From Byssothecium circinans (lineage: Eukaryota > Ascomycota > Dothideomycetes > Pleosporales > Massarinaceae), in contig ML977005.1 of assembly GCA_010015675.1 (NCBI GenBank), positions 369,793-433,792 on the forward strand: 64,000 bases of DNA, written 5' to 3'. The notes under the pieces are model-generated. The model was not told the DNA's origin. It saw nothing but the letters and a program-made list of their open reading frames with translations, and did no database searches. Both the position numbers and the translations under genes were made by a program. Below, in pieces: positions 1 through 10,835 of the stretch; positions within the stretch are counted from its first letter, which is position 1; each line of letters begins with the position of its first letter.

Positions 1-1802
1 CAGGCGCGCGCGTTCCTGAACTAAAACAATCAATGTTGATGCAGCCCAATAATGTCACCATGATCAAGAAAAAGCTTCTGGAGCGATCTGGTTGGGCTCA
101 TCGACAGCTCGTCTGAAGATACACCGGCCCCGCAAAGAAAGCTGCCCCTCACCACCAAGTCCCGCCCACATCGACGGCTACAACTGGTCAGATTGCGCAA
201 TGTTCCGACCTGCAAAGGCAACTAGAATGCCGTTGATGGTCGATGGATGAACGACAGGCCGTTTGAAACTTGCCAGTTGGCGCAGACAACTCATGCCCAA
301 TGCGCGGGTATCAAGGACCTTCCATGTAGACGGAAGCTCTCGTGAGGTTTCAGAAAAGAACGACGTCTACAGAGTATAGCGCCGTGTATGTATCCGGCTG
401 TGATAACGAGAGAGACGGGCGGATTGGCGGGCATGTGAAGGAGACGGTGGAGCGCGGACATGCGCGTCGCATCATCTTTTCTGCATAGCAATCAAACTCT
501 CCACGTAGGCACTGTACCTGAAAGTATACATACATACTCCGTACATCTTGCAGAGAGCGGACTGAGGGAGGCAATTATCCGGCCACAAAATGGGTTCACC
601 GACTTCTTGTCTATCAATTGACTTACCGGTCGCCTGCATACGCATACGCATTGCATCTTGCATACATACTACATAGCCGAGTGCGTTTTACAGTAGCGTC
701 GCAGCCTCACCGGTATCAGGCCCACTTTCTCCAATATCAAACCCCTCCACACGTATCTGCCAATCTGTCAGCAATCGTGCCGGCAACGATAGCGACGATC
801 TCGGTGTTGGCCGATGGCTTGCGGTATTGTCCTCTGCACCTCACGCGCAGCCGTGAAACCACAGTGTCGTATACGTGACCTATTACGCAGCTGCGGCTAA
901 AGAAGAAGTTGTGCGCGCGGTAGGTAGTAGATAGAGAAACAGAAATGAAACCTCGAAAATCAAGCGACGAGGAACTCCCCTCATGTACCCGGTTACCTGT
1001 CACACCTGTTCAGCGTCAAACCACCCACAGGGCTGTGCCGCCGTACTTGTTTCCACACCCCAACCATGAACCGGCAGAAAAACACCGTCTTATTCGCCAA
1101 TGCGATTGCGTTTGGGCCCTCTGGGGGCTATTGAGGCTGTGCGCATGTGAACGCTTCAGCCACAGCCTTCCACGTGATTCCGCCATATCGCAGGAGTTCG
1201 CATGTGCAAGCTAGGAGATACGATGACGGTGCGGCTGAGGGTCGCAAATTGCGGGCAAGCTTCGGACTTGATTCGCCCTGAGGGACGCTATGAGGGGCGA
1301 TGATGAATATGATGATGAAGGCGCGCGGATGCATACGCGGTCGTGGGCATGGAACGGTCTGTGTGGTGTGAGAGGATGTTTGGTGGTTTGGGGGCGAGGC
1401 CGTGAGGATGGTCGTGTTCGAGGTTCCGGAGGCTGGAAAAGGGCTAGACTAGCCCTTGTACCAAAATAGCCCCCGTAGTCTGGTGGTCTGGTCTTTTTGG
1501 GTCAAGTGTTCATGCTGGGGGAACTGCGCCGCAGCGACTACCTCCTAGTTTCAAAGCTTTGATGGTCTGGGAGTTTGTGGCCAATGGATTTGAGGGATTC
1601 TGCTGGACTTGTTACGCGGGATGGTTTGAGAGTTTGATGGATGTGGCGCTTGGGTGGGAGGGTTTTAGTGGGGAGGATTCTATGTTTGGAGTGGTAGTGT
1701 GGGAAGATTTGAGTTGAGGCGCGTATGAGAAGGGTTGTGCAAAAAAAGGAAAGTGCAAGATTTTTCGAATATTGATCTAAAATGGTGCAAGTTTACTAGA
1801 GA
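1..1802. other. Gene-free left edge
   Basis: I find no supportable gene here. Open frames are all under 90 codons, overlap on both strands, and have no recognisable domain or intron structure. From about 1340 to 1720 the plus strand is rich in G and T, which could be downstream flank of the decayed gene that follows on the minus strand. A gene cut by the window's left edge cannot be excluded. Confidence 0.5.
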
Positions 1803-2484
1803 CTATTCCCCTTTGAGTTTCAGTATATCGTTTTTATCCCTCTCCAATCGTACTCTTGTCCTCTCTGCCGCATCCAGCGGCGCTTTCAACGTCTCCTCAT
1901 CTCCTTCGACTCTCCTCACCTCCTTCGCCTCTTGCACGTCCCCATCGAGCCCATGCGAAAACACCGGCCAGATAGAAGTTTTGAACAACATTTTGTTCCC
2001 GTGAGTATTCCATATCGTTGTGCCCAGAAAGCCGACGGCCAAAGTAATGGCCAGTAGCGGCAGGATAAGCCATACCCATCGCACTTCTATAAATACCACC
2101 GCCCCTTGAGCCTCGCCCGTGACGTCAACCCCGAGGCATTTATGCGGTCTTTTCAAAATATTTGGAAAGCATGTCGGCGACCCCAGTGAAAAGTTCGGTG
2201 AAGTTGCCTTTCGTGTTCTGGAGGAAGGACCTCGATTATGGCGACGGCACATGTGGCGTGGTGGTTATTTGGTTTAGCAGCGTAATGATTTGTTTTCGCT
2301 CCAAGTCGTCGAGATGGAAATGCTCCGAGTCGGGGCTAGTGAAGTTGATAGTCCCCAGTATGCTGAGGGTGAGTGAAACGCTGTAATTTCTGTTGCGCTG
2401 AGCGGACAATGAAAGCGGTGTCATAATGTCTACCTTCGGTCGTCCATTTCGAATGGTGTTGCCGGTGTATCGGTTCGTAAAAGG
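1803..2484 (-). pseudogene. Decayed C-terminal part of a DUF3176-like fungal membrane protein
   Basis: The minus strand ends with the pattern of fungal DUF3176 proteins: a transmembrane segment led by FIEVRWVWLILPLL, a basic loop, the WPVFSHGL motif, then a charged tail with RTRVRLERD, stopping at 1803. Upstream the same homology lies in another frame (KGNFTELFTGVADML, about 2150-2200), so the frame changes around 2115-2145. That upstream frame is itself interrupted by TAA at 2236-2238, where the family would continue. The 5' part, normally several hundred residues, is missing and is replaced by AT-rich DNA above about 2484. DUF3176 proteins are multi-spanning membrane proteins of unknown function found in fungi. 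I call it a truncated, frame-broken relic. An unrecognised intron could explain the frame change but not the missing front. Confidence 0.6.
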
Positions 2485-2730
2485 TGATAATAGTAAGTAA
2501 AAGGTAATAACTAGTATAAAATATAGTATAAAGAACGAGACTAAACACATATAGGATAGTTAACGCTTAGAGACTATGCTACTGCAAAGCCCACTGCTAC
2601 GCGTGTCCAACCACTGAGGCAAACGGCCCGCTCCGCTGTCTTCAGTAGTCGCTCCCAAACGCTACTGCTAGCCAGCTGTCATGAAATCATCAAGGTTCAA
2701 CGGCTCCAAAGCCAGCCAAGTCGGCGCTAA
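2485..2730. other. AT-rich relic-like stretch
   Basis: About 2485-2570 is strongly A+T-rich (runs such as AAAGGTAATAACTAGTATAA) and joins the truncated front of the DUF3176 relic. It resembles RIP-degraded repeat DNA, but nothing identifiable remains. The rest, to 2730, has ordinary composition and no gene. Confidence 0.4.
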
Positions 2731-3015
2731 CTAGTGTATAACATCAAGCTTAGTGCGCTTGCGTAACGCCTTGTTCTTGTTAAGCTTCTTGGAAAACACC
2801 CGGAAGCTGTTCGTTGTGACCCGATACGACGATGCGGCACTTGCACCGTACGCCCTCAGTATCTCACGATCATACTGTCGTAGGTGGAACGTGATGAGTG
2901 GTTCGTCGAACAAGCTGCCATCGTAGGAAAGCGCTGCGTCAGCTTCGTGGTCGGGGAGTTCTTCGTCGTGTGGCGCGTCTTTGAGCTCCCATAGATTTAG
3001 GCGTTGCGCGTACAT
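2731..3015 (-). CDS. Hypothetical 94-aa ORF, not recognised
   Basis: An ATG at 3015 opens 94 codons. The product has an acidic first half and a very basic tail (lysine and arginine clustered near KKLNKNKALRKRTK). I recognise no domain, signal peptide or membrane segment. It lies between AT-rich relic DNA and a pair of palindromes, so it may be a remnant of a mobile element's coding region rather than a working gene. There is no intron and no convincing promoter. It is listed because the composition is protein-like, not because a function can be assigned. Confidence 0.22.
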   Translation of the reverse strand: MYAQRLNLWELKDAPHDEELPDHEADAALSYDGSLFDEPLITFHLRQYDREILRAYGASAASSYRVTTNSFRVFSKKLNKNKALRKRTKLDVIH

Positions 3016-3175
3016 GATGTCTTTGCATTGCAGCAGTTGGGGCTACGGCCCCTGTGTATAAATATACGGAATGCCCATCTCGCGAGAGATAGAAGGGTAA
3101 CGGCCATAGTGTATGTAGGGCGAGACATGTAATGACGATGAAGTTCGCTCCCATCGTGTGGTTTTGTACCACGTC

Positions 3176-3204
3176 AAGTGAAAACCAGCGGCTGGTTTTC
3201 ACTT
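3176..3204. repeat. Perfect palindrome, 14-bp arms around one base
   Basis: AAGTGAAAACCAGC and GCTGGTTTTCACTT are exact inverted copies around a single G. The length makes chance unlikely. It could be the end of a small mobile element, a hairpin, or a site for a dimeric DNA-binding protein. A related palindrome lies 24 bp further on. Confidence 0.85.
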
Positions 3205-3228
3205 ACAAAAACTTACAAACATTTTCGC

Positions 3229-3251
3229 CTAAAATCAGCAGCTGGTTTTAG
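3229..3251. repeat. Second, related palindrome with one mismatch
   Basis: CTAAAATCAGC and GCTGGTTTTAG are inverted arms of 11 bp around an A, with one mismatch. The core AAAAYCAGC-N-GCTGGTTTT matches the palindrome at 3176-3204 except for one base. The odd base is a T where the partner has C, as expected from C-to-T decay. Confidence 0.75.
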
Positions 3252-4053
3252 CTCGCAGTACAACATATAATTAGAAGACACTTAACACATAACTGTGTAA
3301 ACCTGCAACGCGATATTGTCCTCTGCATTCTAACCTGTGGTGTTTAAAACAACGCAGCGGCAAAGTTGATGGCTCATAGCTGAAGACCCTATGTACACAA
3401 TCTCCTCCACAAACATAAAAGTGGACTGATGAAAGCAGCGCGCGTGGAAGCTGGGTGGGATCCATGAGCTGACATCGTTCCACTTTGATCAGATTTTGTA
3501 GAGGCGGGCTGATGATTGTACTACGATGAACTTGCCAAGCAGGACCTGAGTTTACGGAACCATGCAAGCACATTCTTCTTCGAACAAGTACCCATTTGAG
3601 AATCGACGTGACCGAATCACTCAGGCACACGAGAACCGAGTAAATTATTGTGCAGTCGTACTGCGATATGTTTGATTTCCTAGATGGCTCAGGCTACTCA
3701 GCTCAAGCTCATATGCATGTAGCGGTCAACAGCCAAGGTCATTACTCGGTCCCTTGGTCTAGAATGCAGTCACACGACTGTCGTGACTGATGGTCTTGGT
3801 TACATTGCTCAGACTACCCACTGCCAACAGGTCAAGTCGTTTGCCTATGTGGTAAGCCACTACGGTAGCACTGATGGAGAGAGCCCGTAGCTCAGGTTCA
3901 AAGAGTTGTTGAACAGGACCACACCGCTAGTGAAGATGAATGTCTTGCAATGGTCCTTCTCAGCCACTCGCAGAATGTAACGCAGGCAATCGAACTGGAG
4001 TACGGTGAGGTATGAAGCTGAAGACGAGGCAGACGAGTTACTGGAGCTACCAA
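3252..4053. other. Intergenic, no supportable gene
   Basis: A 119-codon frame on the minus strand (3271-3630) has no recognisable domain and overlaps others, so I do not call it. The right part is presumably upstream sequence of the secreted-protein gene. Confidence 0.4.
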
Positions 4054-4064
4054 GTATTTATAAG
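4054..4064 (+). promoter_or_regulatory. Probable TATA element of the secreted-protein gene
   Basis: TATTTATAAGG lies about 85 bp before the ATG at 4147, a usual TATA-to-start distance for a fungal gene with a short leader. The region between is C- and A-rich without other ATGs close to the start, as expected for a 5' leader. Confidence 0.5.
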
Positions 4065-4146
4065 GGTCGTTCACGCCCACCTTTTCACTTCATTACCACC
4101 ACCAAACACCTACAGCGCAATCAACATCCAACAACTTACCTTCACC

Positions 4147-4603
4147 ATGCTCTCCAACTCTATCCTCGCCTTCCTGGCTACATCCCTCCTCCTCTCCACC
4201 GGCTCCGCTACTCCCCTCGTCTCCGACAAAGTCAGCACCGACGCCATTACGTTCGCTGCCACCCAAAACCCAGCAATCAGCTTTGGAACGTACACCGACA
4301 GGAGCTGCAGCGGTGGTCAGCACGACTACCAGAACCCCGACGATGGCTGCTACACGCTTCCTGGACAAGGCATGCATGTTTGGTGGTTCGCGGACACCTG
4401 CCGTGGTAAGTTCTCTTTTCTCCTGGGTTGTTGAAGCTTCGACACCTGCGTTTGCATCAGAGTAGCTGTGCGCTGACTAGGATGATGTAGCTTTCATTTA
4501 TAAGGGCGGGGACTGCTCGCCTGCATCTGGTGAAATCCAGGTTACCATTGGACAATGCTATGATACGGCCCAGTATAGGACCATCAAAGTATTCTGCCAC
4601 TAG
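4147..4603 (+). CDS. Small secreted cysteine-rich protein (effector-like)
   Basis: Two exons, 4147-4405 and 4491-4603, join in phase (GT...AG intron of 85 bp, CTGAC branch site near its end) to give 123 aa. Residues 1 to about 22 form a typical signal peptide: MLSNS, a leucine-rich core, then SATP. The mature part has six cysteines, enough for three disulphides, one in each of the contexts DRSC, DDGC, ADTC, GGDC, IGQC and the C-terminal FCH. There is no membrane anchor. Small size, secretion and cysteine content fit a fungal effector or other apoplastic protein, but no named family is recognised. The gene has a clear TATA box and sits 1.7 kb from decayed DNA. The structure is well supported; the role is inference. 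Confidence 0.8.
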
Positions 4604-5579
4604 GATGTGGTAACGTGCCCGTATTGCCTTGGCGGTGAAGACATGTTAGCGGAGACCTAGGGTGGATGTTGCATCGGTCGTTGCGAAGATTAGGCGTGGA
4701 ATTTGGAGAGCAAGGGCGGAGGGGAGTCAGTCTTTCCCTAGAGGGTATTGCTACGTAACTTTGTCGCTACACTCTTTTGATTAATATAAGGAATGCCCGT
4801 CTTCATCGCGGACCTAAATTCGGGAAGGTGAATAACGAAGATAGGATGGAGGAAGTGTTGATTCGAGTTTCTCTAACCTTTGCCGGTCATCTCTTCTACT
4901 ACCCTCTAAACTGTCCTTGGTGAGAATAAATGTGCGCTGCTATACAGCCTTGTCGTATCGTAGCACCCGTTGCGGCCTGTGTGGCCAGCTGAGAGAATGC
5001 CGACCTGTACTGGCCTTGATTTTGTCCTGGAGGCGATGGTTTGCAGATATAGTTGAACAGAAGAGTACTGGATACAGCTCTATATACCCTATATAGGCCA
5101 GGGTGCTTAGCATTCTAGGGCCTTATCATAGTATCCTGCCCTACTAATATACCTAGTTAGATTAATATACTTTATTTATACACTTGTTGTTCTTTATATC
5201 CCACCGGATATTGCAATGCAAAGGTCAATTGAGCAGCTCGTCATCGTTCCATTGGTCTGATCCAGCTTCCCGGCATCGTCGTAGAGCGAGAGATCTCTCG
5301 TCGAATTGAAACAGGCAAAGGCTTCGAGTATAGCTGTGTCGGACATGGAGTCGAGGGGGGTTATTCTTTGGCAGTACCGGCTCGTGAAGTTGTCAGCACT
5401 AATCTATAGTTCGGCTCCGTGTCTCCAAGTGTTCGATCGATTGAAGCATGATCGCAAAGATCAATGAGAAAATCTTTCAATTCTTGTCATCCACTGTCAT
5501 CACATCATCTACTATACATATACTACAGCTTCTCCTTACTCTTTCCGCTCTCCACCCTTGCACCTCCATCCCCTCCTAG
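4604..5579. other. Intergenic with an AT-rich relic patch
   Basis: There is no gene. About 5075-5200 is A+T-rich with many TATA/CTAATATA strings, like RIP-degraded repeat DNA or a solo remnant. The rest is ordinary flank between the secreted-protein gene and the 3' end of msrB. A pyrimidine-rich stretch at 5500-5580 lies just past the msrB stop codon. Confidence 0.45.
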
Positions 5580-6251
5580 TCACTTCTTTTTGTCCTCGGC
5601 ACTGAAGTTGATAGACACGCTATTCACACAATGCCTCTCGTCCTTTGGGTTTCCAAACTTCTCGCCCTTGAAGATGTGACCCAAGTGCCCACCACAGTTA
5701 TTACACACAATCTCTGTCCTCTTCATCCCCAAGCTCGAGTCGTCGCGCTGGCCCACAGCGCCGGGGACCGCATCCCAGAAGGCAGGCCATCCGCAGCCTG
5801 AGTCGAACTTGTGCGAGGCTTTGTAGAGGGGTGCGTTGCAACCGGTGCAGGTGTAGACGCCGGCGTTTGGGTAGTGCTTGTCGTATTGGCCGGAGCCGGC
5901 CATTTCGGTGCCTTTTTGGCGGAGGATGCGGAATTGCTCTACAAGATGGTTAGTGATGCTCCATTTTGGAGCCTAAAGGCGAGGATGCTATGCTGGAGAT
6001 GTACCAGGACTCAACTGCGCCTGCCACTCGCCCGCCGTCTTCTGCACGGGATAGTTGGTGTTATCCGCCATCTTGTTCGAAGTGCCAAACAGCGCGCCAA
6101 GGAAGGGAATAGGCATAGACTGAAGAGCTGTTACGCGGTGCGGTGCACTGTACAGACGCGAGACGTTGAAGGCGGGGTTTGTAGCTCGGACCGTGGTGTT
6201 CGCGAAAGTGTGGAAAGTGCGGATGAGGGTTGGGATAGATGGGAAGCGCAT
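5580..6251 (-). CDS. msrB: Peptide-methionine (R)-S-oxide reductase
   Basis: Exons 6251-6005 and 5938-5580 (66-bp intron with an ACTAAC branch site) encode 201 aa. The enzyme reduces methionine-R-sulfoxide in proteins, using thioredoxin. The MsrB fold is clear: two zinc CxxC pairs (CTGC and CNNC), the GCGWPAFWDA block, GGHLGHIF, and the catalytic cysteine in RHCVNSVSINF. The first 60 or so residues are extra compared with bacterial MsrB and are rich in Arg, Ser and Thr without acidic residues, like a mitochondrial presequence. A second ATG at 6071 (MADNTNYPV) would give the compact cytosolic form, so one gene may serve two compartments. It is divergent from the MFS gene at 6918. Confidence 0.93.
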
Positions 6252-6917
6252 GGGGAAGTGGTTTATATCTTCTCTGATGATTTGAGATGGACGCTGTCAG
6301 GTTTTGATGAGGAATCTTCAATGCGGGGAGCTGAAGCCGGTGAGCTGGTGCGCCACTGACCGTGCGTTTGCGATTTGGAATTGCATCATGAGTCGCAAAG
6401 TCCATCAATGATCAATCATCGAAAAAAGTGGAAACGAAGGACCTCGTGAAGAATCATGATAGTGAATCAATCCGCTTCGTTCTCTAAATCCGGACAGTTC
6501 AAGTGACTTCGGCACAATGAATATCAGTGGTGTGCTTACTAAGCAGAGCTCGACTGCTCGTCGCAAGTGTGACGAGTCTCTCAACGAACACAACTGCACA
6601 CATACCACCCATGTATACAACGTATCCTCAGGTCTCCGTGTCTTAATCCCGCGGCCATTGTACATGGCGGTGGCGGTCGCCCCGCTGCCAGCCGACAGAA
6701 ACTGCAGATGACGAAGCCATCAACACCAATGAACGTCTTCGCTATGCCGGCATATCGGCTCTAGCTTATGGATCGAATTTCGCTCTTGCTGAGCGCGCTG
6801 TCATCCTTCATCTTTCACCTTTCTTCTTCAATTCATTTTCTTTTGGTTCACAGCCACAAAGCACATCCTGCAAGGTGACTGTTGGCTTGGGTACTCATAT
6901 ACCCCGGGTGACATCTC
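6252..6917. promoter_or_regulatory. Divergent intergenic region of msrB and an MFS gene
   Basis: This 666-bp stretch separates two outward-facing starts, so it must hold both promoters. I see no clear TATA box or operator. A 64-codon frame (6517-6711) looks like chance. Confidence 0.5.
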
Positions 6918-8889
6918 ATGAGTTCGAACTATCATAAAACGGATACTTATCCGGATTCCCGCGATTCATCTGATCCGGGGATAACGATTGAAGGAAGCAG
7001 GCCGGGGAAGAGATCGGAACATGCGGTACAGGAACAATTACTGGGTTCGAAGGGTGGAGATCGTGTCGAGCATGGAGTAGACAGCGGTACTGCTTCAAAT
7101 CGAAACCACTACCAAAGGAGCCTTCGACTTGAGACAAGCGTTCAATCTGGGACTGCGTTACCACACATTGACGAGATAGAGCAAGCGGAAGCCACAAAGG
7201 AGAGTCCAGTAACATGGCGTTCCCTACCACGGAAGGACCAGCTCCTTGTGCTCACTTTCGCCCGCCTGTCTGAGCCATTGACACAGACCTCGCTTGGCTC
7301 ATACATATATTATCAACTAAAATCCTTCGACCCCAGCCTGCCCGACTCTACCATATCTTACCAGGCCGGTATCATGCATGCCGCTTTCCCTGGAGCTCAG
7401 TTCCTGACTGCTATCCTCTGGGGTCGTTTCGCCGACTCTGAGCATGGTGGTAGGAAACGCGTCATTTGGATCGGTTTGCTCGGAACTATGTTCTCAATTA
7501 TTGGCTTCGGGTTTTCTCACAGTTTCCCCATGGCGGTGTTTTTCCGCTGTTTGGGTGGTGTGCTGAATGGGAACATCGGCGTTATGAGGACGATGATTAG
7601 CGAAATTATCAAGGAGAAAAAGTATCAAAGCAGAGCGTTTATCATTCTACCGATGACTTTTAACATTGGAGTTATCATTGGGCCCATCCTAGGTATGTTG
7701 AGTTTGATCCAAAACTGAACTTAGGCTTACAAGAGCAGGTGGTCTTCTTGCTGATCCCGTTGGCAGCTACCCACAGCTCTTCGGGCCCGGCTCACCCTTC
7801 GGGGGCAAAGATGGCGTCCAGTGGATGATGAAGTGGCCATACGCGCTCCCCAATCTCCTCAGCGCCGTCTTTCTCTTTGCTGCCACGCTCAGTATATTCT
7901 TCTTCCTTGAGGAAACCAGCGAGCTCTGCAAACACAAACCCGATCCTGCGCTTCACATTGGCCGTTGGATAAGACGCCAGATTTTCCGTCAAAATGTCGC
8001 TCCTGAACCTGGATACACAGCAATACCAGCAGACGAGTATGCGCATAGACCTTCCTTGGAATTACAGTCAACACCCACAACTCCACACGGAGAAATATGT
8101 CCCAAGTTTCCACTAGCACGACGCAAACTTCCCTTCCGCAGGATATGGACTCGCAACGTAATAACAACACTCCTCTCCCATGCGACCATGGCCATGCATG
8201 TGGGAACATTCAATTCACTCTGGTTCATTTACCTCTCCGCGCCTCGCTACGATCCAGCCCATCCACAACCTCCAGGCTTCCATCCCCACGGTCTCCACTT
8301 CACCGGTGGTCTCGCTCTCCCACCACCGCGTATTGGTCTTGCACTCGCCATCCTAGGCGTCATAGGCATATCACTACAGCTCTTCCTCTACCCACGACTA
8401 AGCCAGCATCTCGGCCCAGCCCGCAGCCTCCGCATCTTCCTCGCTTTTTTCCCAATCACCTATTTCATCGTCCCCTTCCTCAGCATCGTACACAGCACAT
8501 CAAACCCCCCTGCAGGCGTCTCAGGTCCCCTCATCTGGATCGCTATCACCGTTGTCCTATTCATCCAAGTCCTTGCTCGTACCTTCGCGCTTCCCTGCAC
8601 CACTATTCTTGTCAATAACTGCTGTCCGCATCCTTCGGTCTTGGGTACCGTACACGGGCTGGGACAGTCGTTTTCGAGTTTGACGAGGACGTTTGGACCG
8701 GTGATGTTTGGCTGGATCTTCGGCAAAGGACTGGATATTGGAGTTGTGGGGCTGGCTTGGTGGATATTAGCTTGTGTAGCTGTTGTTGGATGTGTGTTTG
8801 GGCAGTTCGTGAGGGAAGGGGATGGGCATGAGATTTTGCTTGAAGGGGAGGAAAGGGGGAGTGATGGGGTGGTTAAGAGGGTTGAGTGA
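6918..8889 (+). CDS. MFS transporter, ZIFL/YCR023C-like
   Basis: Exons 6918-7692 and 7739-8889 (46-bp intron) give 641 aa. A hydrophilic N-terminus of about 100 residues precedes twelve predicted membrane segments split by a central cytoplasmic loop. The loop 2-3 motif is visible as GRFADSEHGGRKR, and helix 4 carries FFRCLGGVLNGNIGVMRT. This pattern fits the fungal relatives of plant ZIFL and yeast YCR023C, proton-coupled exporters of small molecules at the plasma or vacuolar membrane; the substrate cannot be told from sequence. The ATG at 6918 is the first in frame. Near 8640 the coding strand switches abruptly from C-rich to G-rich codons. Confidence 0.87.
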
Positions 8890-9296
8890 AGAGAAAGAGT
8901 TTGAATGTGGTTGGAGAAGTGGTGGCCAATAACGTGCTGTTGGGCACCGTGCCATGGTGAGCTATTCGGAACAGGTTTGAGAAAGCTCATCTAATCGCCA
9001 ATGAGGTTAACCAAGGAACAGTTGTGTGGACGCGACGGGGGCAAATCTAAGCTTTGAGCCAGTCTCATCTTCATTCTAAGTCAATTTCATCACCCTCGGT
9101 CGTCCTCCTTCACGTGTCCTTCCTTCTTATCGCCATCCCTAAATACAATGTGGTAGGGATGAAAAAGAGCCAGCAGAACTAGCAGCGAGCGGTGTTTGCA
9201 ATCCTTCAAACTGAGGCTGAGTAAGGCGGACTTGCGATCAGGCCCCGAAATGATATAACATTTTTACTCAGGGGTATATAGCTAGTGATTAACAAC
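8890..9296. other. Tail-to-tail intergenic region
   Basis: The 3' ends of the MFS gene (plus) and the chitin deacetylase gene (minus) face each other. No gene or clear terminator structure is visible. Confidence 0.5.
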
Positions 9297-10835
9297 TCAA
9301 AGCGCGAACAAGAACGACAACGCGAAAGTCATCACGAGTACCGGACCACTATAAAACAGGCCTGAACTCCCAGATCCTGCTGGAGTCCCAGGCGGAGCTT
9401 CTTTCTGAGAGCTGCCCGTCTGGGTTCCGGTTGGGATTCTACTGGAGGAAGTGGTACTAGCGGGTGCGTTTTCCTTGCCCTCTCTCTGGTTTGAGTTAGC
9501 ACTGAACGGTTCGGAAAGGATTTGCAAGGCGATTTTATCTTACCATGGTGCTATTGCCGGAACTGGTTCCAGTTCCATTTACAGTACGATACCAATTTTC
9601 TTTCGGATCACCTAGGCATTCGCCCACGCTGACCGCTCTCAGATTGTGCTTAGCCAAGAGAGTAAGCATGAACTCTGTGTAGTTGTTTGCCGTTTGCTCG
9701 AGACTGAAAGTTCGTTCACATAACAGTCAGTAAATCTCTCTCAGCAAAACTGAAACAGCAGTAATACGTACATATCGTGTGCAATCGCGAGCCGTCGACT
9801 ATCCGCCGCATTACTATGAACCTCCGTCAAATTACCCTCGAACCAATTCTTAGCGGTCTGAATCTGCTCCTTGGAGTTCAAATCGTAATCATCACCGTTA
9901 AGATCAAAATACGTAACATGATACCCCAACTCCGCCATGTCCTTATCACACGCAGAATCACAGCTCGAAAAAGGCGGTCGCATATACGTCGGGATCATAT
10001 CCACAATATTGCGGAGAGCCATCTCGTTCATCCACATCTGGTTCTTGCGATCCAGCGAGGAGATTTTACTCAGGTCTAAATGCGTGTAGGTATGCGAGGC
10101 GATCTGATGGCCCTCGGCGTCCATGCGCTTGATCACGGATTTGTACTCGTCGACGAGGTCGATTTGGCCTTTGTTGATGTTGTTGCCGGTGATGAAGAAG
10201 GTTGCTTTTGCGTTGTGGGCTTTGAGGAGGTCGAGGATGTGGGATGTGTAGGTTTTCATGGGGCCGTCGTCGTAGGTTAGAGCGACCATGCCGGGTTTTG
10301 TGCATTTGAAGATTCCTGGGGGGAGATCGGGGGTTAGTGCACGGCTCTCGTTCGTTAAGTCGAATTGTAGGGAAACTTACCGGTTCCACCGTAGGCGACA
10401 GAGCCGACTTTATCGCGAGGGATGCTCGATGTATTGGTGCCTTTTGGAGGGTTGTTTTCAGGGCATCCGGGACCGTATTGGTAGTTGCATCCCGGAGAGT
10501 AACAGTATGATTCAGCGGAGCCACAGACTGGTAGCGATCAGCATTATGAGCCGTTACCGGAAATCTTGAACCTCACAGCCAGATCGAGAACAACATAAAC
10601 CCTGTCCGCAAGAACCAATACCCTCTCCACATTCACGGCCATCCTTGCGATGCTTCAAAGCGTGATTCTCGTGAGAATGACTGCCGGCGACACGTGCTGC
10701 GATGCTGCCAAGCAAGTCTCTCGTCTGTGGGGTGTATGGATCAAGTCCTACGAGCTTTGGGATTCCAACACCATCATGAGCGCTGACGAGCGGGACGACG
10801 GCCGTTACGGCTAAGATAGACACGGTAAGATACAT
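9297..10835 (-). CDS. Chitin deacetylase: CBM18, CE4 domain and GPI-type tail
   Basis: Five exons, 10835-10577, 10527-10381, 10315-9772, 9703-9544 and 9485-9297, join in phase to 432 aa. A signal peptide (about 1-19) is followed by a type 1 chitin-binding module whose cysteines span the first splice (ECGEG...CCSRSG|FCGSAESYC). The CE4 deacetylase domain shows TYDDGP, the metal-binding HTYTH, RPPFSS and IAHDI motifs, so the catalytic Asp and His are present. The C-terminus is a Ser/Thr/Pro-rich linker plus a hydrophobic end, as in GPI-anchored wall proteins. The likely job is to convert chitin to chitosan at the cell surface, which alters wall structure and hides chitin from host enzymes. The first donor is GTGAGG at 10576; a later GT would break the frame. 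Confidence 0.9.

Noticed and set aside
827..3326. Repeated TATTGTCCTCTGCA near 830 and 3312
   Set aside because: Only about 14 bases shared with no similarity in the flanks.
10066..10524. 152-codon minus-strand frame in the chitin deacetylase region
   Set aside because: Wrong frame of exons 2-3; the in-phase exons give the chitin-binding and CE4 motifs.
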